Source: Nocardioides sp. Root240 (GTDB lineage Bacteria; Actinomycetota; Actinomycetes; Propionibacteriales; Nocardioidaceae). From it: DNA of 42,150 nt. Of this stretch, positions 1 to 9,858 are shown in pieces. The stretch lies in assembly GCF_001428825.1 (NCBI RefSeq), contig NZ_LMIT01000003.1:37718-79867 (forward strand), read 5' to 3'. A model generated the notes under the pieces. That model searched no databases. It was given only the letters and a program-made list of their open reading frames with translations, and was not told the DNA's origin. A program made the translations under genes and the position numbers. How positions within the stretch are numbered: position 1 is the stretch's first letter; each line of letters starts with the position of its first letter.

Positions 1-329
1 GGTCGGCGCGGACTTCGTCCGCGCCACCGCTGACGCGGCCGCCCCGCGGGTGATGGTCTGTTGCGCGCGATGACCCCCTCGAGTGGGCACAAACCGCAGA
101 AAAATCGGCCGAGAACCTGCGGTATGTGCCCACTCGAGGGGTGTGCGCGAGCGCCGGACCGCCACCCGACCGGCGGACCCAGCCACCCCCCCAGCCCGCT
201 CGTCGCTGCCGCCTGAGAACCCCACCACCCACGCCACCGCAGCCGTGAAGGCAGCCAGCACCTACCTGACCCACGCATGTGTCAGGAGAGCCCGAAATCG
301 TTGCTTTGGTCAGGGACTACCGCAGTGGG
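1..329. other. Left-end region without a recognised gene
   Basis: I see no convincing coding gene in this stretch. It holds a short perfect hairpin at 5-25 (9-bp arms GGCGCGGAC / GTCCGCGCC, loop TTC), which may be the end of a transcript from a gene left of the window, and a palindromic repeat at 75-141 listed separately. From 142 to 329 I see no structure; the open frames there run on antisense to the neighbouring permease gene and show no family features. Confidence 0.5.
75..141. repeat. REP-like palindromic element
   Basis: Two perfect 17-bp arms (75-91, CCCCTCGAGTGGGCACA, and 125-141, its reverse complement) enclose a second pair of 6-bp arms, CCGCAG (94-99) and CTGCGG (117-122), around an AT-richer 17-nt loop. 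A transcript would fold into one long two-part stem-loop. I recall very similar GTGGGCACA...TGTGCCCAC palindromes scattered in Nocardioides genomes, so a dispersed REP/MITE-type repeat is the best reading. No transposase gene is nearby. It could alternatively act as a bidirectional terminator. Confidence 0.7.
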
Positions 330-1334
330 CTAATGCTCGTCGTAGTGGGCGCCGTGGGCGGCGTGGCGGTGGCCGTCGTGGACGTAGTCCACGTGGTCGT
401 CGTGCGGTACGGCGAGGTGGCCGCACCCCGGGCCGTGCGCGTGCGGGTGCTCGGAGCACGCCTCGTGTTCCGGCAGCTCGCCGGCGGGGAACGGCTCGCG
501 CAGGCGGGCCCGGTGGCGGGTCCAGATGCCGATCGGCCAGGCGACGACGTAGCAGGCCAGGGCCAGGAGCACGATCGTCGGACCGGTCGCCACCGTCGCC
601 TTGTACGAGGCGAACGTGGCGGCCACGAGGCCGCCGACCGACGCCACGGCGCCGAGGGCCATCGCGGCGACGATCGTGGCCCGGAAGGACCGGGTCACCT
701 GCTGGGCGGTCGCGACGGGCACCACCATCAGGGCGGAGACCAGCAGCAGGCCGACGGTCCGCATGGCGACGGTCACCGACACCGCGGCGAGGACCGCGAC
801 GAGCACGTTGTAGTAGCGGACCCGCAGGCCGGCGACGCGGGCGAACTCCTGGTCCTGGGCGACCGCGAACAGCTGCGGAGCCAGGCCGACGCACAGCCCG
901 ATCACGGCGATCGCCAGCACCATCGTGATGATCACGTCGCTGACCGAGAGCGTCGTCAGGGAGCCGAAGAGGTAGCGGTTCAGCGCGGCCGCGCTCTCGC
1001 CGCCGAGGCCGCTGAGGAAGATGCCGCCCGCCAGGCCGCCGTAGAACAGCAGCGCCAGGGCGACGTCGCCGTTGGTCTGGCCGCGCTCGCGGATCACCTC
1101 GATCAGCACCGCGCCCAGCACGGCGATCACCACGGCGGTCCACACCGGCGACGTCCCGGTCAGCAGACCGAGGGCCACACCGGTGACGGCGACGTGACCG
1201 ATGCCGTCACCCATCAGGGCGAGCCGGCGCTGGACCAGGAAGGTCCCGATCGCGGGCGCGGCGAGGCCGGTCAGCAGGGCGGCGATCAGCGCGCGCTGCA
1301 TGAACGGCAGGGAGAACAGCTCGACGGGGGTCAT
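330..1334 (-). CDS. znuB: Metal (zinc-type) ABC transporter permease
   Basis: This is a 334-aa integral membrane protein of the ABC-3 (ZnuB/MntB/TroB) family, forming the channel of a divalent metal importer. It begins MTPVELFSLPFMQRALIAALL and has about eight hydrophobic segments with the family's Gly-rich DGIGHVAVTGVALG region near residue 45. The C-terminal ~45 residues form a cytosolic tail very rich in His (for example HPHAHGPGC and HDGHRHAAHGAHYDEH), a likely metal-binding tail. The ATG overlaps the stop of the ATPase gene by 4 bp (ATGA), so the two are translationally coupled. It is the last gene of the minus-strand operon lipoprotein-ATPase-permease. Zinc rather than manganese is inferred from the His-rich parts and the Zur-type box upstream. 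Confidence 0.88.
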   Translation of the reverse strand: MTPVELFSLPFMQRALIAALLTGLAAPAIGTFLVQRRLALMGDGIGHVAVTGVALGLLTGTSPVWTAVVIAVLGAVLIEVIRERGQTNGDVALALLFYGGLAGGIFLSGLGGESAAALNRYLFGSLTTLSVSDVIITMVLAIAVIGLCVGLAPQLFAVAQDQEFARVAGLRVRYYNVLVAVLAAVSVTVAMRTVGLLLVSALMVVPVATAQQVTRSFRATIVAAMALGAVASVGGLVAATFASYKATVATGPTIVLLALACYVVAWPIGIWTRHRARLREPFPAGELPEHEACSEHPHAHGPGCGHLAVPHDDHVDYVHDGHRHAAHGAHYDEH

Positions 1335-2155
1335 CGGCCCTCGCCCCCGATCCGGTCGGCCGGCGCGTCGACGGGCGCGACCACACCGGGCACGTGGTCG
1401 GTCGGGCCGGAGGAGTGGTGATGGTGGTGCGTGTGCGGCTCGCCGAGCCAGGGCTGGTGGACCTCGTGGTCGCGCAGCGGGGCGCCGTCGTAGACGATCC
1501 GGCCGTCGCGCATCACCAGGGCGCGGTCGACCAGCCGGGCCAGCGGGCCGAGCTCGTGGGCGACGAGCACGATCGTCGCGCCGCGCTGCTTGAGCTGGGA
1601 GAGCGTGTCGGCGAGCACCTGCTGGTTGGGCAGGTCGACGCCGGCGGTGGGCTCGTCGAGGAAGAACAGGTCCGGCTCGCCGGCGAGCGCGCGGGCGATC
1701 AGCACCCGCTGCTGCTGTCCGCCGGACAGGGTGCTGACCGCGTCGCGGCGCCGGTCCGCGAGGCCGACGACCTCGAGGGCGTCGTCGATCGCGGCACGGT
1801 CGGCGCGCGAGAGCGGGCGCAGCAGGCGGCGGCGGGTGAGCCGGCCCGCGGCCACGACCTCCCAGACGGACGCGGGTACGCCGGCGGCGGCCGTCGCGCG
1901 CTGGGGCACGAAGCCGACGCGCTGCCAGTCGTCGTACGACGCGAGGGGGGTGCCGTGGAGGCGCACCTCGCCGGAGACGAGCGGCCGCAGCCCGACCATC
2001 GCCCGCACGAGGGTGGACTTGCCGGAGCCGTTGGCGCCCATCAGCGCGACGAACTCGCCGGGCAGGACCGTCGCGTCGATGCCGCGCAGGATCGGCCGGC
2101 CGCCGAGGGCGACCGTCCCGTTGCGGACCGCGACCGCGGGTTCGACGCCGGTCAT
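1331..2155 (-). CDS. znuC: Metal (zinc-type) ABC transporter ATP-binding protein
   Basis: A 274-aa ABC ATPase that powers the importer. Walker A is GANGSGKST (about residues 39-47), the signature motif is LSGGQQQR, and Walker B is LFFLDEPTAG, followed by a switch His in LVAHE. Beyond the ATPase core it has a C-terminal extension with a His cluster (PHTHHHHHSS), echoing the His-rich segments of its two partners. The ATG overlaps the stop codon of the lipoprotein gene (ATGA, 2152-2155), and its own stop overlaps the permease start in the same way. This tight packing supports a single polycistronic mRNA and equal expression of the ATPase and permease. Confidence 0.9.
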   Translation of the reverse strand: MTGVEPAVAVRNGTVALGGRPILRGIDATVLPGEFVALMGANGSGKSTLVRAMVGLRPLVSGEVRLHGTPLASYDDWQRVGFVPQRATAAAGVPASVWEVVAAGRLTRRRLLRPLSRADRAAIDDALEVVGLADRRRDAVSTLSGGQQQRVLIARALAGEPDLFFLDEPTAGVDLPNQQVLADTLSQLKQRGATIVLVAHELGPLARLVDRALVMRDGRIVYDGAPLRDHEVHQPWLGEPHTHHHHHSSGPTDHVPGVVAPVDAPADRIGGEGR

Positions 2156-3099
2156 CGGCAGCCGTTGGCGGCCTGCAGCGCGACCAGGTTGTCCTTCATG
2201 AGCGAGAGGTAGTCCGCGTCCGAGTCCGCGTCGGACAGGCCCTCGATCGGGTCGAGGACGCCGTTGGTGAGGCCGAGATCGGTCGCCAGGCCATCGCCCA
2301 GCGCGGGCTCGAGCGGCTCGCTGAACACGGTGGTGATGCCCTCCTCCTTGACCAGGTCCTGCAGCTGCGCGAGAACGGCGGCCGTCGGCTCGGCGTCGGG
2401 GGAGAGCCCGACGATCGGGGCGATGTGCAGGCCGTACTTCTCGAGGTAGCCGAACGCGTCGTGCGACACCACGATCGTGTCACGGGTGCAGTCGGCCAGA
2501 CCAGTCGTGTACGACGCGTCGAGCGCCTCGAGCTGCTTGCGCAGCGCGGCCGCGTTGGCCGTGTAGGTGTCGGCGTTCTTCTCGTCGATCGAGGCCAGCT
2601 CCCCGGCGACCGCGTCGCTGACCGCGGCGACGCGCAGCGGGTCCTGCCAGAAGTGCGGGTCGAGGTCGCCGTGGTCGTGGTCGTGCTCATCCTCGTCCGC
2701 GTGCTCCTCGTGCTCCGCGGCGGACTCGTCCACCGGCACCAGGTCGGCGAGCGCGGCGACGTCGAGCGTGTCGCCCGTCGCGTTCTGCGCGACGCTGTCG
2801 TCGACCGCCGGCTGGAAGCCCGCCTCGTAGACGACCAGGTCGGCGTCCGCGATCTGCGCGGTCTTGGCGACGTCGAGCTCGAGGTCGTGCGGCTCGGAGC
2901 CGGGCCTGGTCAGCAGCTCGACGTCGGTGTCGGTGCCCTCACTGACCCGCTCGGTCAGCCAGGCGAGCGGGTAGAACGCCGCCGTGACCGTCGGTCCGGA
3001 GCCGCCGCTCGACGTGCCGCCGGACTCGCTGAAGGCCGAGCAGCCGGAGGCGAGCAGGGCGGCGGTGGACAGGACGGCGACAGCGGAGGCAAAGCGCAT
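2152..3099 (-). CDS. znuA: Metal-binding lipoprotein of ABC transporter (ZnuA-like)
   Basis: A 315-aa solute-binding lipoprotein of the cluster A-I (ZnuA/TroA) family that would capture extracellular zinc and pass it to the permease. I chose the ATG at 3099 because it gives a clean lipoprotein signal (MRFASAVAVLSTAALLASGC, lipidated Cys20) and because a promoter upstream would start the mRNA at this very codon. An in-frame ATG at 3108 adds three residues. Family features include the first metal-ligand His in SEPHDLEL, an acidic His-rich loop (EHEEHADEDEHDHDHGD) before DPHFWQDP, and a later His in VVSHDAFGYL. The His-rich loop is typical of zinc-specific members. It is the first gene of the minus-strand importer operon. 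Confidence 0.9.
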   Translation of the reverse strand: MRFASAVAVLSTAALLASGCSAFSESGGTSSGGSGPTVTAAFYPLAWLTERVSEGTDTDVELLTRPGSEPHDLELDVAKTAQIADADLVVYEAGFQPAVDDSVAQNATGDTLDVAALADLVPVDESAAEHEEHADEDEHDHDHGDLDPHFWQDPLRVAAVSDAVAGELASIDEKNADTYTANAAALRKQLEALDASYTTGLADCTRDTIVVSHDAFGYLEKYGLHIAPIVGLSPDAEPTAAVLAQLQDLVKEEGITTVFSEPLEPALGDGLATDLGLTNGVLDPIEGLSDADSDADYLSLMKDNLVALQAANGCR

Positions 3100-3135
3100 G
3101 AGAATCATTCTCAACTGCGGTCGTCGTCCGGTCAA
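3099..3135 (-). promoter_or_regulatory. Promoter with Zur/Fur-type box for the zinc importer operon
   Basis: A perfect 7-1-7 palindrome, TGAGAATCATTCTCA, lies at 3099-3113 and matches the general shape of Fur-superfamily (Zur/Fur) operators. On the minus strand a TTGACC (3130-3135), 17-bp spacer, GAGAAT (3107-3112) promoter fits around it. The predicted transcription start, about 8 nt past the -10, falls on the A of the ATG at 3099, so the mRNA would be leaderless. Repressor on the box would cover the -10. Zinc-dependent repression is inferred from the operon content. Confidence 0.7.
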
Positions 3136-3143
3136 GTCGGCGC

Positions 3144-3713
3144 TCACCCCAGGAGCGAGGCCAGCTCCCGTCCGACGGCCCGCAACGGTGCATCGGTACG
3201 CCGGGCGCGGCTCACCAGCAGGGCGCCCTCGATCGCGCTGACCACCAGCGCGGCCCGGTCGGCCGCCTCCTGCGGGGGAGTGCCGCGCGAGGAGAGTGCC
3301 CCTGCCAGCAGCTCCTCCCACTCCCCGAACGCCGCCCCGGCAGCGTCCCGCGCGCCGGCCGCGTCGTCGGGCGCGAGCGCCGCGGCGGCGATGGGGCACC
3401 CGGCGGCGTAGTCGCTGCCGAGCAGCACCCCGGACCAGTGGTCGACGAGCAGGTCGACGGTCGCGACCGGGTCCGCGCTGGCGACCAGCTCGGTGATCAG
3501 CGACGAGATGAGGTCGCCGGCCCGCCGGGTGGCGTCGCGGGCCAGCTCCTCCTTGCCGCCGGGGAAGTGGTGGTAGATCGAGCCCCGCGGCGCCTTGCTG
3601 TGGGCGACCACATCGCGCAGCGAGGTGGCGGCCACGCCGCGCTCGCGGAAGAGCGCGATCGCGCTGTCGAGCATCGCGTCCCGCGGTGAGCGTCTCGCCA
3701 TGGGAGCGCTCAC
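3144..3713 (-). CDS. TetR/AcrR family transcriptional regulator (LmrA/YxaF-like)
   Basis: A 189-aa one-domain repressor. The N-terminal helix-turn-helix reads AIALFRERGVAATSLRDVV, with the recognition region APRGSIYHHFPGGKEEL, as in the LmrA/YxaF branch of TetR. The C-terminal half is the ligand domain and contains GCPIAAAALA. I chose the GTG at 3713 because its GTGA overlaps the stop of the upstream molybdoenzyme gene and a GGAAAGG Shine-Dalgarno lies just ahead of it; the ATG at 3701 has no such site. Co-transcription with the oxidoreductase suggests it controls that operon, probably through the 18-bp palindrome at 5958-5975. The ligand is unknown. Confidence 0.85.
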   Translation of the reverse strand: MSAPMARRSPRDAMLDSAIALFRERGVAATSLRDVVAHSKAPRGSIYHHFPGGKEELARDATRRAGDLISSLITELVASADPVATVDLLVDHWSGVLLGSDYAAGCPIAAAALAPDDAAGARDAAGAAFGEWEELLAGALSSRGTPPQEAADRAALVVSAIEGALLVSRARRTDAPLRAVGRELASLLG

Positions 3714-5938
3714 ACCCTTTCCAGGCGAGCGGGCACGTACTTGTGCCACGGCGTGCCGGCGATGTCGTCGCGGTGGTGCAGGGACGTCAGCTCGTTGGGG
3801 GCGACGCCCGGCGTGCCGTCCGGGTGGGCCACGCCGAGACCGTTCGGCAGCGAGACGTGCCCGGGCTGCAGCGTGTCCGTGACCTCGACCGTCGCGACCG
3901 CGGCGCCGGCCTCGGTGACCACCCGGACCGAGTCGCCCGACCGCACGCTCAGTGACCAGGCGTCGTCCGGGCTGATCCGCAGGGCGCCGCCGGCGTCGCG
4001 CCGCCGCCAGGAGGGGTCGCGGATGATCGTGTTGGCGGTGAACGCGCGCCGTTCGCCCGCGGACAGGACGAACGGGAACTCCTCGCTCGTCCACGAGCTC
4101 GGCTCGTCAGCGAGGCCGCGGAGCCGCTCGACCAGCTCGGGGATCTCGATCGTGAAGCGGCGGTCGGGGCGTCGTACGTAGTCCCAGGCCTGCTCGTGGT
4201 CGTCGCGGGTGAACACCACGGCCTCACCGGTCAGGATCCGCTCGAACAGCTGGTTGCCGGGCTCGAAGCCGGTGCCGGTGAAGCCGGCCCGCGCCACCGG
4301 GCCGGGCTGGTTCATCGCGCACAGCTGCGCGACGCCCCACAGGGCGGCCGTGCCGCGGGCATCGCCCAGGGTGGGCCCGAGGGTCTCGTACAGGACGTGC
4401 CCGGCCAGGCCCATCAGCCGCGGGTCCGCGCCGACGGCAGCGAAGAACGCGTCGGCGTACGACGCCAGGCCGGCCTCGGCCGCGACGCGGAGCGGCTCCA
4501 GGGAAGCCTCGTCGACGACGTTGAGCGCACGGACCACGCGTGCGTAGATCTCCGGCTCGGCCAGGGTGCCCGGCAGCGGGTCCATCAGCGGCGCCCGCAG
4601 GTGGAAGACGTTCTCCGGGAAGTCGACGTTGAAGAAGGTGCACTCCCACTTCTCGAACTGCGTCGACGCCGGCAGGACGTAGTCGGCCTCGAGGGCGGTC
4701 TCGGTCATCGCGATGTCGATGACCACGCTGAGGTCGAGCCGGCGCATCGCGCGCCGGAAGCCGGCGGAGTCGGCGAGCGAGTGCGCGGGGTTCACGCTGT
4801 CGATCCACATCGCCCGGAACCGGTCCGGGTGGTGGGTGTCGATCTCCTCGGCGATCGAGTTGCACGGCACCAGCCCGGAGATGATCCGCGCACCGGTCAC
4901 CGGCGTGACCTTCGAGCCCCCGCCTCCGCCGCCTCCGGCGAGCGCCGCGAACATCGAGTGCAGGAACATCGCGCCCTGCTTCGCGAAGTTCCCCGTGAGG
5001 ATCCAGAGCATCTTGTTGAGGTAGGAGCCCAGCGTGCTGTGCGGCGCCTGCTGGAGGCCGAGGTCCTCGTAGGTGCACACGCTCTGCGCGGCGGCGATCC
5101 GCCGTGCGGTGCTGCGGATCAGCTCCTCGTCGACGCCGCAGCGTTGTGCGAAGTCGGCGACGTCGATCTCCCGGTACGCCGCCAGGACCGGCTCCGCGCC
5201 GGTGGTGTGGTCGCGCACGAAGTCGTGGTCGACCAGGTCCTCCTGGACGAGCACCGCACCGAGCGCGGCGAGGCACCACGCGTCGGTGCCGGGCCGCACC
5301 TGCAGGTGGACGTCGGCCATCGCGGCGGTCTCACTGACCCGCGGGTCGATGACGACCATGGTGCGTGCCGGGTCGGCCGCCATCTCCTTCAGCACCGGGC
5401 GGGCGCGCGGGAAGGAGTGGGACTGCCACGGGTTCTTGCCGATGAAGACCACGACCTCGGCGTGCTCGAAGTCGCCCTTGGTGTGGCCGCCGTAGAGCCG
5501 GCCGTCGACGTACATCTCACCGGTCTTCTCCTGCGCCAGCGCGTTCGAGCGGTAGCGCACGCCGAGCGCGGCCTGCAGGGCCTGGCCGTAGCCGGCGCCG
5601 AGGTGGTTGCCCTGCCCTCCGCCGCCGTAGAAGAAGATCTTGTCGCCGCCGTGCTCGTCGCGGATCGCCGCCAACCGCTGCGCGATCTCGGAGATCGCGG
5701 TGTCCCAGTCGATCTCCTCGTAGCTGCCGTCCGTGCGACGCCGCAGCGGGCTGGTCAGGCGCGGCGTGCCGTTCTGGTAGCGGTCCAGCCGCAGCGGCTT
5801 CTCGCAGGTGTAGCCGGCCGAGCTCGGGTGGGACTTGTCGCCGCGGATCCGCAGGAGCTGCCGGTCCTCGACCTGCACCTCGATCCCGCAGTTGCACTCG
5901 CAGAGGATGCAGGCGGTCTTCTGCCAGGTGGTGGTCAT
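3710..5938 (-). CDS. Molybdopterin-dependent oxidoreductase (4Fe-4S, bis-MGD type)
   Basis: A 742-aa member of the DMSO reductase superfamily, related to formate dehydrogenases and assimilatory nitrate reductases. The N-terminal 4Fe-4S ligands follow C10-x2-C13-x3-C17-x27-C45, then the molybdopterin domains, a Gly-run linker ([14 protein letters not shown]), and a C-terminal molydopterin-dinucleotide-binding domain ending in [12 protein letters not shown]. No Tat or Sec signal is seen, so it should be cytosolic. Where NapA has its Mo-ligand Cys (ARHCMAS), this protein has ALAQEKTGE, so a Cys or Ser metal ligand is not apparent. The ATG at 5938 has an AGGAGCC ribosome site. It is co-transcribed with the TetR gene. 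The substrate cannot be read from sequence. Confidence 0.85.
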   Translation of the reverse strand: MTTTWQKTACILCECNCGIEVQVEDRQLLRIRGDKSHPSSAGYTCEKPLRLDRYQNGTPRLTSPLRRRTDGSYEEIDWDTAISEIAQRLAAIRDEHGGDKIFFYGGGGQGNHLGAGYGQALQAALGVRYRSNALAQEKTGEMYVDGRLYGGHTKGDFEHAEVVVFIGKNPWQSHSFPRARPVLKEMAADPARTMVVIDPRVSETAAMADVHLQVRPGTDAWCLAALGAVLVQEDLVDHDFVRDHTTGAEPVLAAYREIDVADFAQRCGVDEELIRSTARRIAAAQSVCTYEDLGLQQAPHSTLGSYLNKMLWILTGNFAKQGAMFLHSMFAALAGGGGGGGSKVTPVTGARIISGLVPCNSIAEEIDTHHPDRFRAMWIDSVNPAHSLADSAGFRRAMRRLDLSVVIDIAMTETALEADYVLPASTQFEKWECTFFNVDFPENVFHLRAPLMDPLPGTLAEPEIYARVVRALNVVDEASLEPLRVAAEAGLASYADAFFAAVGADPRLMGLAGHVLYETLGPTLGDARGTAALWGVAQLCAMNQPGPVARAGFTGTGFEPGNQLFERILTGEAVVFTRDDHEQAWDYVRRPDRRFTIEIPELVERLRGLADEPSSWTSEEFPFVLSAGERRAFTANTIIRDPSWRRRDAGGALRISPDDAWSLSVRSGDSVRVVTEAGAAVATVEVTDTLQPGHVSLPNGLGVAHPDGTPGVAPNELTSLHHRDDIAGTPWHKYVPARLERV

Positions 5939-5957
5939 CGAGGCTCCTGTCGGACGG

Positions 5958-6000
5958 CTATGACAACTGTCATAGTCCGGGGCGTGGGGTCCTGCGTCAA
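5958..6000 (-). promoter_or_regulatory. Palindromic operator and promoter of the molybdoenzyme-TetR operon
   Basis: The perfect 8-2-8 palindrome CTATGACAACTGTCATAG occupies 5958-5975, 20 bp upstream of the molybdoenzyme start. A TTGACG at 5995-6000 with a 17-bp spacer to GACTAT (5972-5977) gives a plausible minus-strand promoter whose -10 overlaps the palindrome. The form TATGACAnnTGTCATA is typical of dimeric TetR/MarR-type operators. The co-transcribed TetR protein is the obvious candidate, but this link is inference. Confidence 0.65.
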
Positions 6001-6028
6001 GGGCGTCGCGGCTGCGTAGAGTCGCCCC

Positions 6029-6343
6029 GTGCTCGTCGTCAACCGGTTCCGCGCGGGTGCGGACCCCGCCTCCCTGCGTGCCGAGCTCGAGCTCGTGCAC
6101 GGGCTCCTCGCCGGCCAGACCGGGTACGTCGCCGGCTGGGTCGGGCGCAACCTCGACGACCCGGACCTGTGGACCCTCACCACGACGTGGGTCCACGTCG
6201 GCGCCTACCGACGCGCCCTCTCGTCCTACGACATCAAGCTCCACGGCGTCCTCGTGCTGAGCCGCGCGATCGACGAACCCGGTGCCTACGAGGTCGTGGA
6301 GCCCGGCGAAGTGCTCAATGTCGCGGAGCCTCGCGTAACCTGA
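6029..6343 (+). CDS. Small monooxygenase-like protein (ABM/dimeric alpha-beta barrel type)
   Basis: A 104-aa protein beginning [20 protein letters not shown]. The pattern of an opening strand, a helix with hydrophobic spacing, and [19 protein letters not shown] resembles the antibiotic biosynthesis monooxygenase (ABM) and heme-degrading-like dimeric alpha-beta barrel proteins. The GTG at 6029 sits 6 nt after TAGAGT (6017-6022), so the mRNA is probably leaderless; there is no Shine-Dalgarno. It is transcribed divergently from the molybdoenzyme operon, and the shared 90-bp region contains the TetR-type palindrome, so co-regulation is possible. The specific reaction is unknown, and a purely structural or stress role is also possible. 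Confidence 0.65.
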   Translation: MLVVNRFRAGADPASLRAELELVHGLLAGQTGYVAGWVGRNLDDPDLWTLTTTWVHVGAYRRALSSYDIKLHGVLVLSRAIDEPGAYEVVEPGEVLNVAEPRVT

Positions 6344-6417
6344 GCACCTGCTCCCGCGAGTTCGCAGACACACCACGCCCGGCAGCCAGCCGGGCTCGTC
6401 CCATAAAAGGATTCCCC

Positions 6418-7808
<1,391 letters not shown>

Positions 7809-7815
<7 letters not shown>

Positions 7816-8591
7816 CGGGCCGCACCCGGCTGGCTCGGCCGGCGCTCGCCGCGGGCCTCGCCCTCTGCGTCGCCGCCGGCCTGGCCGGGTGCGGCTCGGA
7901 CGACGGCAAGGACGCCAGGGACGGCAAGGAGTCGACGTCGCCCAGCCCGACGGAGTCGACGAGCGCGCCGGCGGCGTACCTCGACGTACCGGACGGCGTG
8001 ACGCTGACCGAGCCCGGCACCGCGCTCGCCCTCGGTGAGGAGGGTGTGGTCGCCTTCCAGCGCCGCCAGGACCAGATCGGCGTGCTCGCCGTGACCGTCG
8101 AGCGGATCGAGCGGACCACCTTCCAGGACTCCTTCGTGGGCTGGAACGTCGACGACGCCACGGCCGCGCGCACGCCGTACTTCGTGCGGGTGAAGGTCAC
8201 CAACGTCGGCGACACCGACCTCGGCGGGGCACGCCTCGACAACGTCGTCTACGCCAATGACGGCAGCACGCTCGAGGCCCCGAACTACTACACCGCCCAG
8301 CAGCAGCCCCTGTGCGTCGGCGGTGCGCTGCCGGCGGTCTTCGCCAACGGCGCGAGCGCCGAGCTGTGCCAGGTCTACTTCGTGGCGCCCGCCCAGACGC
8401 TCGTCAGCATCGACTTCCCGCCCTACGGCGGGCTCGACGACATCACGTGGACCGGCGAGCTGAGCCCGGTGACCCCGCTGAAGCCCGTCAAGCCCGGCAG
8501 GAAGGGTGGCAGGAAGGGCGCCGGGAAGGGCGCCGGCGCGACCCCGTCGGCCACCGCGACCGCCACGGCGTCGGCCACCGCGACCCCGTGA
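7809..8591 (+). CDS. Putative lipoprotein, DUF4352-like
   Basis: A 260-aa exported lipoprotein of unknown role. The signal peptide ends in the lipobox LAGCGSDD (Cys about residue 27), followed by a Ser/Thr/Pro linker. The middle has [18 protein letters not shown], the beta-strand pattern seen in extracellular immunoglobulin-like DUF4352-type domains. The tail is Lys/Gly-rich ([14 protein letters not shown]) and then an Ala-Thr-Ser repeat. The ATG at 7809 overlaps the glyS stop (ATGCTGA), and its own stop overlaps the dus GTG, so it is embedded in a tightly coupled operon. The basic tail could bind cell-wall polymers. Placement beside glyS and dus gives no hint of function. Confidence 0.75.
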
Positions 8592-9730
8592 CCGCCCTGC
8601 AGCTGGGCTCCCTCGAGGTGCCCGTCCCCGTGGTGCTGGCGCCGATGGCCGGCATCACGAACGCGGCCTACCGGCGGCTGTGCGCCGAGCACGGCGCCGG
8701 GCTGTACGTCTGCGAGATGATCACCAGCCGCGGCCTGGTCGAGGGCGACGACACCACGAAGCGGATGCTCGTCTTCGACGATGCCGAGAAGGTCCGCTCC
8801 GTGCAGCTCTACGGCACCGACCCGAGCTACGTCGGGCAGGCCACCAGGATCCTGTGCGAGGAGTACGGCGTCGCCCACGTCGACCTCAACTTCGGCTGCC
8901 CGGTCCCCAAGGTCACCCGCAAGGGCGGCGGCGGCGCGCTGCCGTGGAAGCGCAACCTGCTCGGGCGGATCCTCGAGGAGGCGGTGGCCGCCGCGGCGCC
9001 GTATGGCGTCCCGGTGACCATGAAGACCCGCAAGGGCCTCGACGACGACCACCTCACCTACCTCGACGCCGGCCGGATCGCGCAGGAGTCGGGCGTCGCC
9101 GCGATCGCGCTGCACGGGCGGACCGTCGCGCAGGCCTACTCCGGCGAGGCCGACTGGGACTCCATCGCCGCGCTCGTCGACCACGTGGACATCCCGGTGC
9201 TCGGCAACGGCGACATCTGGGAGGCCGCCGACGCCGTACGGATGATGGCGCAGACCGGTGCTGCCGGTGTCGTCGTCGGCCGGGGCTGCCTGGGCCGGCC
9301 GTGGCTCTTCCGCGACCTCGCGGCGGCGTTCGGCGAGGGCGGCCCTGCGGAGACCACGCTGCCGACGCTCGGCGAGGTGACCGCGATGATGCGCCGTCAT
9401 GCCGAGCTGCTGTGCGAGCACATGGGGGAGGAGCGGGGCTGCAAGGAGTTCCGCAAGCACGTCACGTGGTACCTCAAGGGCTTTCGCGCGGGTGGCGAGC
9501 TGCGTCGCTCGCTCGGGCTCGTCGACTCGCTCGCAGCCCTCGACCGGATGCTCGCCGAGCTCGACCCGACCGAGCCGTTCCCCGTCTCCGAGCTCGGTGC
9601 ACCCCGCGGGAGGCAGGGTGCACCCCGTCACAAGGTGGTCCTCCCGGAGGGCTGGCTCGACGACACCGACGGCCTGTGCGAGGGCGGATCCGGCCTCCTC
9701 GAGGACGTCAACGAGACCACGGGCGGGTGA
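8588..9730 (+). CDS. dusB: tRNA-dihydrouridine synthase (DusB family)
   Basis: A 380-aa FMN enzyme that reduces uridine to dihydrouridine in tRNA D-loops using NADPH. Diagnostic motifs are APMAGITNAAYRRL near the N-terminus, the catalytic-Cys motif DLNFGCPVPKVTRKGGGGAL, VTMKTRKG, IALHGRTVAQAYSGEADW, and the FMN phosphate site VLGNGDIW...GVVVGRGCLGRPWLF. The GTG at 8588 overlaps the upstream stop (GTGA). The C-terminus carries about 60 residues beyond the core. It is the last gene of the glyS operon. The gene symbol follows the common actinobacterial naming; Dus subfamily membership was not tested. Confidence 0.92.
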   Translation: MTALQLGSLEVPVPVVLAPMAGITNAAYRRLCAEHGAGLYVCEMITSRGLVEGDDTTKRMLVFDDAEKVRSVQLYGTDPSYVGQATRILCEEYGVAHVDLNFGCPVPKVTRKGGGGALPWKRNLLGRILEEAVAAAAPYGVPVTMKTRKGLDDDHLTYLDAGRIAQESGVAAIALHGRTVAQAYSGEADWDSIAALVDHVDIPVLGNGDIWEAADAVRMMAQTGAAGVVVGRGCLGRPWLFRDLAAAFGEGGPAETTLPTLGEVTAMMRRHAELLCEHMGEERGCKEFRKHVTWYLKGFRAGGELRRSLGLVDSLAALDRMLAELDPTEPFPVSELGAPRGRQGAPRHKVVLPEGWLDDTDGLCEGGSGLLEDVNETTGG

Positions 9731-9858
9731 CCCGTCTCACCCCTCGACGCGGATTGTTGATTCGTGAACCACTGATGGGGTGTGCTCTACTCGATCGATG
9801 CCCAGGCCTCGGTCAGGGTTCTCGGACGACCTGCAAGCGAGAAGCAAAGGATCAGCGC

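Noticed and set aside
83..1421. Long open frames on the plus strand across the permease gene
   Set aside because: They are antisense to a clear ABC permease, Arg/Gly-rich without motifs, and arise from high GC and codon bias.
6344..6417. T-box before glyS (and before tyrS at 40382-40495)
   Set aside because: No T-box sequence (TGGNACC) or antiterminator pairing is visible; only a short hairpin before glyS.
9731..9858. c-di-AMP (ydaO-type) riboswitch before the SH3-domain protein gene
   Set aside because: The leader is only 128 bp and I could not find the conserved riboswitch blocks.
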